DNA of 64,000 nucleotides from Enterobacter sp. SA187 (GCF_001888805.2 NZ_CP019113.1:2418001-2482000); one strand, 5' to 3'; positions 24,013 through 33,470 are shown, counted from the stretch's first letter. Notes: generated by a model not told the origin, from the sequence alone. Made by a program: numbers and translations.

Positions 24013-24098
24013 AACAGCATCTCCGGAGAGAGGGAAGGGTGGCAGGAGTATATCATAATGACGTGTTACCTGAGATGCCCAGGTAACACGCCTGTTAA

Positions 24099-24362
24099 TT
24101 ACAGTACCATACGCACGATGTCGATATTGCCGAGCTCTTCGTACAGGGTTTCAACCTGCTCAATATGCGTCGCGGTGATAGTGATAGAGACCGAGTGGTA
24201 ATTGCCTTTGCTGCTCGGTTTTACCTGCGGAGAGTAGTCACCAGGCGCATGGCGCTGTACCACTTCCACCACCTGATCAACCAGCTCCGGTTTCGCCTGA
24301 CCCATTACTTTGTAAGTAAAGGGAGTCGGGAATTCAAGCAGTTCGTTAAGTTTGGTTTTCAT
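24099..24362 (-). CDS. ybeD: YbeD, DUF493 small ACT-like protein
   Basis: Protein of 87 residues, equal to E. coli YbeD, a small alpha-beta sandwich resembling the regulatory ACT domain. The start at 24362 (MKTKLNELLEFPTPFTYKVM) matches the family; the frame is open 13 codons further with no support. It sits between dacA and lipB on the same strand, as in E. coli, and the terminator after dacA separates it from dacA. The function is unknown; a link with lipoylation has been suggested only from its position. Confidence 0.92.
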   Translation of the reverse strand: MKTKLNELLEFPTPFTYKVMGQAKPELVDQVVEVVQRHAPGDYSPQVKPSSKGNYHSVSITITATHIEQVETLYEELGNIDIVRMVL

Positions 24363-24383
24363 GTCAGCTCCGGCGTTACAAAA

Positions 24384-24413
24384 AAGAACAACTCCCGCCA
24401 CAGGGCGGGAGTT
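24384..24413 (-). terminator. Intrinsic terminator of dacA
   Basis: AACTCCCGCC (24390-24399) pairs perfectly with GGCGGGAGTT (24404-24413) and on the minus strand is followed by GTTCTTTTTTG. It lies in the dacA-ybeD spacer, 22 bases before the ybeD ATG. Confidence 0.85.
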
Positions 24414-24466
24414 TTATTGATGCATAGTATATGGGGATGAAATTCAGACTTTCAAGTGCTGAATTT

Positions 24467-25678
24467 TTAACCAAACCAGTGGTGGAACATCAGCTTGATA
24501 TAATCAATGATTTTGCCAAAGAAATTGCCTTCCGGAATTTCCTGCAACACCACCAGCGGACGCTGTTCAATGGTTTTGCCATCAAGCTGGAAGTTAATGG
24601 TGCCCACTACCTGATTTTTTTGCAGCGGCGCGTGCAGCTCCGTGCTGGTCAGCACATAGCTGGCCTTCAGATCTTTCATGCGGCCGCGCGGAATGGTCAG
24701 ATAAACATCTTTATCCACGCCGAGGGAGGCGCGATCGCTGTCGCCAAACCAGGCGGGTTCAGAAGCAAACTCTTTACCTGCTTTGATCGGGTTAACAGTT
24801 TCAAAGAAACGGAAGCCCCAGGTCAGCAGTTTTTTGCTTTCGGTTTCACGGCCTTTAAAGGTGCGCCCGCCCATCACGGCGGAAATCAGACGCATCTGGC
24901 CTTCGGTTGCCGAGGCCACCAGGTTATAGCCTGCTTTATCGGTATGGCCGGTTTTAATACCGTCAACGTTCAGGCTGTTGTCCCACAGCAAACCGTTGCG
25001 GTTGGTCTGGCGGATGCCGTTAAAGGTGAACTCTTTCTCTTTATAAATAGAGTATTCGTTTGGCACATCGCGGATCAGCGCCTGGCCAATCAGCGCCATA
25101 TCGCGGGCGGAGCTGTACTGACCTTCAGCGTCCAGGCCGTGAACGGTCTGGAAATGGGAGTTTTTCAGGCCCAGCGCGTTAACGTAGCTGTTCATCAGGC
25201 CGACAAAAGCGTCCTGGCTGCCCGCGGCAAAATCGGCCATCGCCACGCAGGCGTCGTTACCGGATTGCAGGTTGATACCACGGATCAGCTGGGATACCGG
25301 CACCTGCATGCCTGGTTTCAGGAACATCAGCGAAGAGCCTTTGAACACCGGGTTGCCGGTTGCCCAGGCATCGTTATTGATGGTTACCAGGTCCGTTTCC
25401 TTGAACTTGCCTGCTTTCATGGCCTGACCGATGACGTAGCTGGTCATCATTTTGGTCAGGCTGGCCGGATCGCGGCGAGCATCGGCATTCTGCTCCGCCA
25501 GCACTTTACCGGAGTTGTAATCAATCAGGATGTAAGACTCGGCATCGATCTGCGGCACGCCGGGGATCATGGTTTTGATGTTCAGGTCATCGGCATGGGC
25601 AGCAGACAGGGTTGCGGCTGTCAGCGCGGTGGTGAGCGCGAGGCGCTTCACGAAACGAACGGAAAAAGTGGTCTTCAT
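24467..25678 (-). CDS. dacA: DacA, D-alanyl-D-alanine carboxypeptidase PBP5
   Basis: Major low-molecular-weight penicillin-binding protein of 403 residues; it trims the terminal D-Ala of pentapeptides and sets cell shape. A signal peptide covers about 1-29 (cleavage after AAHA). Active-site motifs: S73-x-x-K76 in ASLTKMM, SGN in LQSGNDACVAM, and KTG in DGIKTGHTDKAG. The C-terminal beta domain ends in the amphipathic anchor helix GKIIDYIKLMFHHWFG that holds it to the outer face of the inner membrane. The length equals E. coli PBP5. rlpA and the mrd genes lie upstream. Confidence 0.97.
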   Translation of the reverse strand: MKTTFSVRFVKRLALTTALTAATLSAAHADDLNIKTMIPGVPQIDAESYILIDYNSGKVLAEQNADARRDPASLTKMMTSYVIGQAMKAGKFKETDLVTINNDAWATGNPVFKGSSLMFLKPGMQVPVSQLIRGINLQSGNDACVAMADFAAGSQDAFVGLMNSYVNALGLKNSHFQTVHGLDAEGQYSSARDMALIGQALIRDVPNEYSIYKEKEFTFNGIRQTNRNGLLWDNSLNVDGIKTGHTDKAGYNLVASATEGQMRLISAVMGGRTFKGRETESKKLLTWGFRFFETVNPIKAGKEFASEPAWFGDSDRASLGVDKDVYLTIPRGRMKDLKASYVLTSTELHAPLQKNQVVGTINFQLDGKTIEQRPLVVLQEIPEGNFFGKIIDYIKLMFHHWFG

Positions 25679-25818
25679 GGTCAGAACAACGACATCCGTG
25701 ATGGAGTGAAAAAAAGTGCCTTACTATAGCAAAAGCTATAAGGGCAGGCATCTGACTTTCCGCATGATTTGTGAATGAAACTTACACAAACTGACAAAGT
25801 AAGATGCCCTGTTGGTAT

Positions 25819-26955
25819 TTACTGCGCGCTGGCAATAAAGGATTGCAGCTGAGCTTCGCTCTGCAGACGTGACTGTAACGCGCTGGCGTCAGCCTTGCTG
25901 CTAAACGGCCCTAACTGAATACGCCAGACCGCGCCGTTTTGTACCACCCGACCCGGCACGGAAAACTGCTGTGCCAGACGCTGCTGATACTGCTGCGCGC
26001 GAGTCTGATCGCTGACCGCGCCCACCTGCACGACATAGCCGCTGGCAGCGCCTGCGGCGGCTGGCGCTGCAACGCTACCCTGCACGGAGCCTGGCGCGGT
26101 GACTGGCGCGGCAGGCGTAACCGGTGCGGCGGCAGGCGCCGGGGTAGCCACGACAGGCTGTGGCTGAGCGGCAGGCGGTTCGTTACCTTCCAGCACGCCG
26201 CTTGCAAGGGTGGTCGGCGCGCCGAGGAATCCGCCGCTGCTGACCGGTGAGCCCAGCGTGTTTTCGCTTTTCAGTGTATCGTTGCTGATCGGCTGCACGT
26301 CAGCCTGTGCCTGCTCAGGCTGCGGGAGGCTGGAGGCGCTGCCCATGCCGCCGGTCAGATCCGGACGGGCGGGCAGGGCGTAAGTCTGTTTCGCCACCGT
26401 CGTACAGGCGGTGCCAGGCCCTGACAGCGTGCCATCCTGCGCCACGATAATCGGATCGATGCGCACTTTGGTATTGTTGGAGTTGTTCAGACGATCCGCG
26501 GCGGCACGCGACAGGGAAATCACGCGATCGTTACCATAAGGCCCGCGATCGTTAATACGCACCACGATCATACGGCCGTTCGCCAGGTTGGTGATCCGCG
26601 CATAGCTCGGTACCGGCAGCGTCGGGTGCGCGGCGGTGAGCTGCATGGGATCGAAGGCTTCGCCGGAGGCGGTCAGATTGCTGCCGGGTTCGGCATCATA
26701 AATGGCCGCCAGACCCGCCTGGCTGAAGCGCGACGGATCCTGGACGATTTTATAACGCTTGCCATCGCGTTCGTAATCCTGATTCACGGCAGGGTTAAGT
26801 GACTCGTAGCGCGGCTCAGCCCCGCCAATTTCAACAACCGGGCCGTTACATACCGCAGGCTGCGGCGCAACCGGGGCGGGCTGTTGTTGAGTGTCACTTG
26901 TACATGCTGCCAGTAATCCTGCTGCTATGCAGACTGCAAGCCATTGCTTACGCAT
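25819..26955 (-). CDS. rlpA: RlpA, septal-ring lytic transglycosylase-like lipoprotein
   Basis: Outer-membrane lipoprotein of 378 residues. The lipobox LLAAC places the lipidated cysteine at C18. A double-psi beta-barrel domain (about 60-185) contains GLAAIYDAE, GEAFDP and MIVVRINDRGPYG, the RlpA catalytic-type core. A proline/alanine-rich linker (about 255-300) leads to a C-terminal SPOR domain (about 302-378, YVVQVGAVSDQ and RIQLGPFSS) that binds denuded septal glycan. In some species RlpA cleaves such glycans; in E. coli the activity is unclear. It is 10 bases downstream of rodA. Confidence 0.93.
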   Translation of the reverse strand: MRKQWLAVCIAAGLLAACTSDTQQQPAPVAPQPAVCNGPVVEIGGAEPRYESLNPAVNQDYERDGKRYKIVQDPSRFSQAGLAAIYDAEPGSNLTASGEAFDPMQLTAAHPTLPVPSYARITNLANGRMIVVRINDRGPYGNDRVISLSRAAADRLNNSNNTKVRIDPIIVAQDGTLSGPGTACTTVAKQTYALPARPDLTGGMGSASSLPQPEQAQADVQPISNDTLKSENTLGSPVSSGGFLGAPTTLASGVLEGNEPPAAQPQPVVATPAPAAAPVTPAAPVTAPGSVQGSVAAPAAAGAASGYVVQVGAVSDQTRAQQYQQRLAQQFSVPGRVVQNGAVWRIQLGPFSSKADASALQSRLQSEAQLQSFIASAQ

Positions 26956-26965
26956 TGCGCACCTC

Positions 26966-28078
26966 TTATACGCTTTTTGACAACATTTTCCGGTGGGTAT
27001 GAATAGACATCACAATACCAAACCCGGCCATGAGTACGATGAGAGCGGAGCCTCCATAACTGACCAGCGGCAGAGGAACCCCTACCACCGGCAGAATACC
27101 GCTCACCATACCAATATTTACGAAGACATAAACAAACAAAATCAGCATTAAGCCACCGGCCATCACGCGACCAAAGGTGGTCTGCGCGCGGGCGGCAATA
27201 TACAGCCCACGAATAATCAGCAGCAAATAGAGCGCCAGCAGCACCAGGAAGCCCACCAGACCCAGCTCTTCCGCCACTACCGCAAAGATAAAGTCAGTAT
27301 GCCGTTCGGGCAGGAATTCCAGCTGCGACTGTGTACCATGTAGCCACCCTTTACCGCGCAGCCCGCCGGAGCCAATGGCAATTTTCGACTGAATAATATG
27401 ATAGCCCGCGCCCAGCGGATCGGTTTCCGGATCGAGCAACATCATCACGCGCTGTCGCTGATAATCATGCATCAGGAAGAACCACAGGATCGGGATAAAG
27501 GCCGCCAGCAGGATCGCCGCAATGCCGATCAGACGCCAGCTCAGGCCGGATAAAAACAGTACGAACAGACCGGAAAGCGCGACCAGAATCGACGTACCCA
27601 GATCCGGCTGCGCCGCCACCAGCAGCGTTGGCATAAAGATCAGCACCAGCGCAATAGCGGTATTTTTCAGCGAGGGTGGGCAGACGTCGCGGTTAATAAA
27701 GCGCGCCACCATCAGCGGCACGGCGATCTTGGCGATCTCGGAGGGCTGGAAACGCACAATGCCGAGATCAAGCCAGCGCTGCGCGCCTTTTGAGATCGCG
27801 CCGAAGGCGTCCACCGCCACCAGTAAAATAACGCAGATGATATACAGATAGGGCGCCCAGCCTTCGTAGACGCGCGGCGGGATTTGCGCCATCACCACCA
27901 TCACCACCAGTCCCATGGCGATCTGCCCAATCTTGCGCTCGGTCATGCCAATATCCTGGCCGCTGGCGCTCCAGATCACCAGCGCGCTATAGGTCAGCAG
28001 AGCCAGGATAATCAGCAGTAGCGTCGGGTCGATATGGATTTTATCCCAGAACGATTTTTTGTTCGGATTATCCGTCAT
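26966..28078 (-). CDS. mrdB: RodA (MrdB), SEDS peptidoglycan glycosyltransferase
   Basis: SEDS-family polymerase of 370 residues that builds glycan strands during elongation with PBP2 and MreB. About ten transmembrane helices are visible. The catalytic aspartate is in the extracellular loop near QRVMMLLDPETDPLGAGYH, and the family signature GIVMSIHTHRK closes the protein. The start at 28078 (MTDNPNKKSF) matches E. coli; an ATG at 28084, inside the mrdA stop region, would add two residues. It directly follows mrdA, so the polymerase and its transpeptidase are made together. Confidence 0.96.
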   Translation of the reverse strand: MTDNPNKKSFWDKIHIDPTLLLIILALLTYSALVIWSASGQDIGMTERKIGQIAMGLVVMVVMAQIPPRVYEGWAPYLYIICVILLVAVDAFGAISKGAQRWLDLGIVRFQPSEIAKIAVPLMVARFINRDVCPPSLKNTAIALVLIFMPTLLVAAQPDLGTSILVALSGLFVLFLSGLSWRLIGIAAILLAAFIPILWFFLMHDYQRQRVMMLLDPETDPLGAGYHIIQSKIAIGSGGLRGKGWLHGTQSQLEFLPERHTDFIFAVVAEELGLVGFLVLLALYLLLIIRGLYIAARAQTTFGRVMAGGLMLILFVYVFVNIGMVSGILPVVGVPLPLVSYGGSALIVLMAGFGIVMSIHTHRKMLSKSV

Positions 28079-28080
28079 GA

Positions 28081-29982
28081 TCATTGGTCCTCTGCTGCCG
28101 CGGTTGCCGGATTTTCCGCAGGCAAATCGGTATTGTTATCGCCCAGCATAATGTGGTCGAGGATCTGGCGCATGATGGTACCGACCGCAGGGCCAGCGCC
28201 GCCGTTCTCCAGAATAATCGCCACCGCGACCTGGGGTTTATCGTACGGCGCAAAGGCCGTCATCAGTTTATGGTCACGCAGACGTTCAGCGATCTTGTGC
28301 GCGTTATAGGTTTCGTTGGCCTTCAGGCCAAAGACCTGCGCGGTACCGGATTTGGCCGCCACTTTGTAAGGCGCATCGGCAAAATACTTATGCCCGGTGC
28401 CGTTCGCGCGGTTAGCCACGCCATACATACCGTCTTTGGCGATTTCCCAGTAACCGGAATGAATATCGCCTACCGGCGGCTGTTCCGGCTGTTTCCACGG
28501 GATTTGCTGACCATTTTCCAGCGTGCTCATTAACAGATGCGGCACTTTAACCACGCCGTCGTTAATCAAAATCATCATGGCCTTGTTCATCTGGACCGGC
28601 GTTGCCGTCCAGTAACCCTGGCCGATACCCACCGGAATGGTGTCACCCTGATACCAGGGTTTTTTGAAGCGCTTAAGCTTCCATTCGCGGGTTGGCATGT
28701 TGCCGGAGCGCTCTTCCGCCAGATCTATGCCGGTGTATTTGCCGTAGCCGAACTTGCTCATCCATTCGGAAAGGCGGTCGATACCCATATCGTAGGCGAC
28801 CTGATAGAAGAAGGTATCCGCCGACTCTTCCAGGGACTTGGTGATGTTCAGATGCCCGTGTCCCCATTTTTTCCAGTCGCGATAACGCTTCTCGGAGCCC
28901 GGCAGCTGCCACCAGCCTGGGTCAAACAGGCTGGTATTGCGGGTGATCACCCCCGTGCTTAAGGCTGATACCGCGACGTAAGGCTTCACCGTTGACGCCG
29001 GGGGATAGACGCCCTGGGTCGCGCGGTTAACCAGCGGCGTGTTCGGATCGTTAAGCAGGGCGCTGTAATCTTTGCTGGAGATGCCGTCGACAAACAGGTT
29101 CGGGTTATAGCTTGGCATGGATACCATCGCCAGAATGCCGCCGGTGCGCGGATCGGTCACCACCACCGCCGCGCGGCTGCCCGCCAGCAGGGTTTCGATA
29201 TAGCTCTGTAGCTTCAGATCCAGCGTCAGGGTAATGTCATGACCGGCCTGCGGCGGCACTTCTTTTAACTGACGGATCACCCGGCCACGGTTGTTAACTT
29301 CAACCTCTTCATAGCCGGTCTGCCCGTGCAGGACGTCTTCGTAATAACGTTCGATTCCCTGTTTACCAATATCATGAGTGGCGGCGTAGTTAGCCAGCTT
29401 GCCCTCTTTATCGAGGCGCTTCACGTCGTTATCGTTGATTTTGGAAACGTAGCCAAGCACGTGGGTCAGGGCGGAGCCATACGGATAAAAGCGGCGTTTA
29501 TAGCCTTTGACTTCCACGCCAGGGAAACGGTACTGGTTAACGGCAAAGCGCGCGACCTGCACTTCTGTCAGGTTAGATTTCACGGGAATCGAGGTGAAGC
29601 GGTGCGAGCGGGCGCGCTCTTTTTTAAAGTTGGCGATGTCGTCATCAGTCAAATCGACCACGCCACGCAGCGCATCCAGCGTCTGCTGCACGTTATCGAC
29701 TTTTTCCGGCATCATCTCCACCTGATAAATGGTGCGGTTCAGCGCCAGGGGGATGCCGTTACGATCGTAAATAATGCCGCGACTGGGGGCGATAGGCACC
29801 AGTTTGATGCGGTTTTCGTTCGAGCGCGTCTGGTAGTCGGTATGCCGGAGAATTTGCAGATTATAAAGATTGGCGATCAGGACACCAGAAAGCAGCAAAA
29901 TCCCCGTAAAGGCGACCACAGCCCGGCGCACAAACAGCGCGGACTCAGCCGTATAGTCGCGAAAAGAATTCTGTAATTTCAT
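28081..29982 (-). CDS. mrdA: PBP2 (MrdA), elongation-specific transpeptidase
   Basis: Class B penicillin-binding protein of 633 residues, target of mecillinam, with one N-terminal transmembrane helix (about 19-42). The pedestal domain follows (HDIGKQGIERYYEDVLHG). The transpeptidase motifs are S330-TVK333 in PPASTVKPYV, SAD in EESADTFFYQ, and KSGT in VAAKSGTAQVFG. The length equals E. coli PBP2. It is in an rsfS-rlmH-mrdA-mrdB-rlpA run on one strand, 25 bases after rlmH. Confidence 0.97.
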   Translation of the reverse strand: MKLQNSFRDYTAESALFVRRAVVAFTGILLLSGVLIANLYNLQILRHTDYQTRSNENRIKLVPIAPSRGIIYDRNGIPLALNRTIYQVEMMPEKVDNVQQTLDALRGVVDLTDDDIANFKKERARSHRFTSIPVKSNLTEVQVARFAVNQYRFPGVEVKGYKRRFYPYGSALTHVLGYVSKINDNDVKRLDKEGKLANYAATHDIGKQGIERYYEDVLHGQTGYEEVEVNNRGRVIRQLKEVPPQAGHDITLTLDLKLQSYIETLLAGSRAAVVVTDPRTGGILAMVSMPSYNPNLFVDGISSKDYSALLNDPNTPLVNRATQGVYPPASTVKPYVAVSALSTGVITRNTSLFDPGWWQLPGSEKRYRDWKKWGHGHLNITKSLEESADTFFYQVAYDMGIDRLSEWMSKFGYGKYTGIDLAEERSGNMPTREWKLKRFKKPWYQGDTIPVGIGQGYWTATPVQMNKAMMILINDGVVKVPHLLMSTLENGQQIPWKQPEQPPVGDIHSGYWEIAKDGMYGVANRANGTGHKYFADAPYKVAAKSGTAQVFGLKANETYNAHKIAERLRDHKLMTAFAPYDKPQVAVAIILENGGAGPAVGTIMRQILDHIMLGDNNTDLPAENPATAAAEDQ

Positions 29983-30007
29983 CCGCTGCGTAATCTACCT
30001 GGTCTCA

Positions 30008-30475
30008 TTACTCTCGGTGATAAGGATGGTTGGTAGTAATGCTCCATGCACGATAGAGGCTTTCCGCCACCAGTACCCGAACCAGCGGGTGGGGTAGCGT
30101 CAGTGCAGAGAGAGACCAACTTTGTTCAGCTGCCGCTTTACAGGCAGGGGATAACCCTTCCGGCCCGCCGATCAGCAGGCTGACGTCGCGTCCGTCCTGC
30201 TTCCAGCGTTCCAGTTCATGAGCCAGCTGCGGCGTATCCCAGGGTTTGCCCGGAATATCGAGGGTGACAATGCGGTTTTTGCCAGCCGCAGCCAGCATTA
30301 ACTCACCCTCTTTATCGAGAATGCGTTTGATATCGGCGTTCTTACCGCGTTTTCCGGCGGGAATTTCTACCAGCTCGAACGGCATGTCCTTCGGAAAACG
30401 ACGCAGATATTCAGTAAAGCCGGTTTGTACCCAGTCCGGCATTTTGGTGCCGACGGCGACCAGTTGCAGCTTCAC
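30008..30475 (-). CDS. rlmH: RlmH, 23S rRNA pseudouridine-1915 N3-methyltransferase
   Basis: SPOUT-class methyltransferase of 155 residues acting on pseudouridine 1915 in helix 69 of assembled 70S ribosomes. The trefoil-knot SAM site is seen in SLLIGGPEGLSPACKAAA (about 100-117) and SALTLPHPLVRVLVAESLYR (about 122-141), with the C-terminal NHPYHRE tail. The length equals E. coli RlmH. It is three bases after rsfS, a second factor of the large subunit, and 25 bases before mrdA. Confidence 0.96.
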   Translation of the reverse strand: MKLQLVAVGTKMPDWVQTGFTEYLRRFPKDMPFELVEIPAGKRGKNADIKRILDKEGELMLAAAGKNRIVTLDIPGKPWDTPQLAHELERWKQDGRDVSLLIGGPEGLSPACKAAAEQSWSLSALTLPHPLVRVLVAESLYRAWSITTNHPYHRE

Positions 30476-30478
30476 GCA

Positions 30479-30796
30479 TTAACCCCAGAGTTTTTCCAGC
30501 TCGTACAGCGCACGGCTCTCTGCCTGCATGACGTGAACAATCACTTCGCCTAAATCGACCACCACCCAGTCGGCGACGTTTTCGCCTTCCACGCCAAGCG
30601 GCATCATGCCCGCCGCGCGTGACTCCTGCACCACATGGTCGGCAATCGACATCACATGGCGGGTGGAGGTGCCGGTGCAAATAATCATGCAATCAGTGAT
30701 GCTGGACTTACCCTGAACGTCAATTTTAACGATGTCCTGACCTTTCAGGTCATCAATTTTGTCGATAACAAAATCCTGGAGTGCTTTACCCTGCAA
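30479..30796 (-). CDS. rsfS: RsfS, ribosomal silencing factor
   Basis: Protein of 105 residues that binds L14 of the 50S subunit and blocks joining to 30S during starvation. The nucleotidyltransferase-like fold is seen in IVKIDVQGKSSITDCMIICTG-type sequence (about 19-39), VQESRAAGMMPLGVEG and DLGEVIVHVM. The length equals E. coli RsfS. It starts the run rsfS-rlmH-mrdA-mrdB-rlpA; the 249-base gap to cobC must hold its promoter. Confidence 0.95.
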   Translation of the reverse strand: MQGKALQDFVIDKIDDLKGQDIVKIDVQGKSSITDCMIICTGTSTRHVMSIADHVVQESRAAGMMPLGVEGENVADWVVVDLGEVIVHVMQAESRALYELEKLWG

Positions 30797-31045
30797 GTGT
30801 TCCCCCTGGGAGCGTACATATAGTCATTAATGAAGGTATGACAGTATAACTGAACTGTCATTCTGGCGGGACACATGCCGCCAGTAAGATTTTTGAAAGT
30901 GGGCTATCATCCCACCCGCGGCAGGAGATTGCATCGCCATTTTTGTAAAACAATTTCTTAAAGACTTTGCATGGCGGGGCAAGTCCGGCAGCGGAGGATA
31001 ACAGCCTTGCCGGGCGTGTCAATCATGTAATGACGCGCAGGACGA

Positions 31046-31660
31046 TTATCCGGCGTCCGGCAGCCAGACCGCGCGGCTGTTCAGTACGCTCAGGGTGGCA
31101 AAATCCTTGTGGAAATCGATGGCGCTCCACGCCCCCTGTTCGACGCGAAAATGCCACAACGAGGCAGCAGGCATGTTAAGCAGCGTGGCGATCAGCAGAC
31201 TGATCACCCCCTGATGGCTGACAATCAGCACGTTATCGTGGTGCTGCCAGTCACGCAGCCCGGCAATAAATTGTTGCACGCGCTGTGAAAAATCCTGAAA
31301 CCCTTCGCCGTTGGTCGGCACGGCGTTCTGCCAGTCGAGACACCAGGCGGCGTAATTATCAGCGTCTTCCTGTTTTAAATCGCGATGATGGCGCAGTTCC
31401 CAGTCGCCAAAAAACATCTCATTGAGCAGGGGCGTGGTGTGCAGCGGAATATTACGGTCGTTCAGTACCAGCCGGGCGGTATGCTGCGCGCGTTCCAGGG
31501 CGCTGCACAGCACCTGATCAAAAGGCACCTCCCGCAGCAGCGAATGCAGCGCCGTGGCCTGGGCAATGCCGCGCGGCGTCAGTGACGTCGGCGCATGGCC
31601 GCTGTACAGCCCGGCGACGTTTGCTTCGGTTTCTCCATGACGTACAAGCCATAATCGCAT
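31046..31660 (-). CDS. cobC: CobC, adenosylcobalamin/alpha-ribazole phosphatase
   Basis: Histidine phosphatase of 204 residues that removes the phosphate from alpha-ribazole-5'-phosphate or adenosylcobalamin-5'-phosphate at the end of B12 nucleotide-loop assembly. The catalytic LVRHGETEAN places H8 as the phosphorylated histidine; the second histidine is in LIVSHQGVIS, and the SALERAQHTA arginine segment is present. It is divergent from cobD with 98 bases between, as the pair is in Salmonella. E. coli has cobC but lacks cobD. General phosphoglycerate-mutase-like activity cannot be excluded from sequence alone, but the neighbour settles the call. Confidence 0.92.
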   Translation of the reverse strand: MRLWLVRHGETEANVAGLYSGHAPTSLTPRGIAQATALHSLLREVPFDQVLCSALERAQHTARLVLNDRNIPLHTTPLLNEMFFGDWELRHHRDLKQEDADNYAAWCLDWQNAVPTNGEGFQDFSQRVQQFIAGLRDWQHHDNVLIVSHQGVISLLIATLLNMPAASLWHFRVEQGAWSAIDFHKDFATLSVLNSRAVWLPDAG

Positions 31661-31758
31661 ACGCTATCCTCCGGATATTTTCTGCATAAAGTCTACCATT
31701 GCGCGCTGAGCGGGCGCGGTTTTTTCGCTCCGATAGCCGCTTTAACAGGAGTTCACCG

Positions 31759-32853
31759 ATGGCTTTGTTTCACAGCGCCCACGGCGGTAATATCCGCGAG
31801 GCGGCGGACATGCTGGGGATCGCGCCTGACGCCCTGCTGGATTTCAGCGCCAATATTAATCCTGCCGGGATGCCCGATACGCTGCGCCAGGCGCTGGTGG
31901 ATAATCTGCGCCTTGCCGAACGTTACCCGGATGCGGAGTATCAGCATCTGCATCAGGCCCTTGCCGCGCATCATCAACTGCCTGCCTCCTGGCTGCTGGC
32001 GGGCAACGGCGAAACGGAAGCGATTTTTACCCTGGTCGATGGCCTTGCGCCGCGCCGGGCAATGCTGGTGACGCCGGGTTTTGCGGAGTACCGCCGCGCG
32101 CTTAAGCGGGCCGGGTGTGCCATAGAAGATTTCGCGCTGCGTGAAGACGCAGGATGGCAGCTCACCGGGGACATTCTGGATGCGCTGACCGCCGATCTCG
32201 ACTGCCTGTTTCTCTGTACGCCCAATAATCCGACCGGCTTACTGCCCGATGAAAGCTTGCTGCTGGCCATTGCCGCGCGCTGCCGGGCGCTTGGGATCGC
32301 GCTGATCCTCGATGAAGCCTTTATCGATTTTATCGAAGGCCACTGCGGATTTATTCCTTATCTTGCGGCGAACCCGCACGTCTGGGTGCTGCGATCCTTG
32401 ACGAAATTCTATGCCATTCCGGGGCTGCGACTCGGCTATCTGATTAACAGCGATGCGCAGGCGGTCGGGCGCTTACGCCAGCGGCAGATGCCGTGGTCCA
32501 TTAATGCCTTTGCCGCGCTGGCAGGGGAGATCCTGTTGCAGGATACGGATTACCAGCGCGCCACCTGGCAGTGGATCAACAGGGAACGGCCACGCCTGTA
32601 TCAGGCGCTGAGCGTGCTGACAGGGCTGACTCTGTGGCCGGGGGTGGCGAATTATCTGTTTTTGCGCTGCGAGGTGCCTGGGCTGGATTTACAGCGGGCG
32701 CTGCTGGAGAAGCATATTTTGATCCGCAGTTGCAGTAACTATCCGGGGCTGGACGAACGCTATTATCGGGTGGCGGTGCGTAGCCTTAAGGAGAACGACA
32801 GCTTGATCGACGCGATGCAGGCGGTGCTTAGCGATACAGGCCCTGCTGTTTGA
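31759..32853 (+). CDS. cobD: CobD, L-threonine-O-3-phosphate decarboxylase
   Basis: PLP enzyme of 364 residues that decarboxylates threonine phosphate to (R)-1-amino-2-propanol phosphate, the linker between the corrin ring and the lower nucleotide. The fold is that of histidinol-phosphate aminotransferase: LLAGNGETEAIF, LFLCTPNNPTGLLP, LILDEAFIDF, and the PLP lysine in LRSLTKFYAIPGLRLGYL. The start at 31759 (MALFHSAHGGNIREAA) matches Salmonella CobD and has AGGAG ahead; the frame is open 20 codons further. Its 3' end overlaps the convergent nadD by 26 bases. Presence implies cobinamide salvage or full B12 synthesis elsewhere in the genome. Confidence 0.94.
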   Translation: MALFHSAHGGNIREAADMLGIAPDALLDFSANINPAGMPDTLRQALVDNLRLAERYPDAEYQHLHQALAAHHQLPASWLLAGNGETEAIFTLVDGLAPRRAMLVTPGFAEYRRALKRAGCAIEDFALREDAGWQLTGDILDALTADLDCLFLCTPNNPTGLLPDESLLLAIAARCRALGIALILDEAFIDFIEGHCGFIPYLAANPHVWVLRSLTKFYAIPGLRLGYLINSDAQAVGRLRQRQMPWSINAFAALAGEILLQDTDYQRATWQWINRERPRLYQALSVLTGLTLWPGVANYLFLRCEVPGLDLQRALLEKHILIRSCSNYPGLDERYYRVAVRSLKENDSLIDAMQAVLSDTGPAV

Positions 32854-33469
32854 TGTAATCAAGCACACTCTCCGGCAGCAAGTCGTCGCACGCTTCGCCG
32901 CGCGACAGTCGCTCGCGGATCAGCGTGGCGGAGATATTCAGCCATGGCGTTTCCGCAAGGAAAATCTTCCCGGCGGGCAGGGCGTGCAGATCGTCGATGC
33001 GGTGGGTGAGGTGCTGCTCCAGCCACTGCAGGCTGGCCTCGTCACTCATCTTTTGTGGATAACCGGGACGGCGGCAGACCAGCAAATGACAGTGATCAAG
33101 AATGGTTTCATAGCGGTGCCAGGTGGGGAAGGAGAGCAGAGAATCCTGGCCGATAATAAAAGCCAGCGGTCGCGTCGGGCCTTGCTCTTCCCGCCATGCC
33201 TGAATAGTTTGCGATGACCATGAGGGCGTATCGCGTTGCAGTTCCCGCTCATCCAGCCTGAACAGCGGTTTATCGGCAATTGCCCGCTGGATCATGGTTT
33301 TACGTTGTAGCGAACTGGCTTCCGGCTGCGGACGATGCGGCGGCACGTTATTGGGCATGATGATCACCTGCGACAGGCCGATCAGATTCGCCAGCGCTTC
33401 CACGGGTTTAAGGTGCCCGTAATGAACCGGATCGAAAGTGCCGCCAAACAGTGCCTGTAACTGATTCAT
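32828..33469 (-). CDS. nadD: NadD, nicotinate-mononucleotide adenylyltransferase
   Basis: Adenylyltransferase of 213 residues forming deamido-NAD from NaMN and ATP, essential for NAD synthesis. The nucleotidyltransferase motif FGGTFDPVHYGHLKP is at 7-21, and the second ATP-binding signature ISATLIRERL near 180. The start at 33469 (MNQLQALFGG) equals the E. coli length and lies one base after the holA stop; an ATG at 33478 overlapping holA is possible. It is last in the leuS-lptE-holA-nadD operon. Convergent cobD runs 26 bases into its end. Confidence 0.95.
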   Translation of the reverse strand: MNQLQALFGGTFDPVHYGHLKPVEALANLIGLSQVIIMPNNVPPHRPQPEASSLQRKTMIQRAIADKPLFRLDERELQRDTPSWSSQTIQAWREEQGPTRPLAFIIGQDSLLSFPTWHRYETILDHCHLLVCRRPGYPQKMSDEASLQWLEQHLTHRIDDLHALPAGKIFLAETPWLNISATLIRERLSRGEACDDLLPESVLDYIKQQGLYR

Positions 33470-33470
33470 C

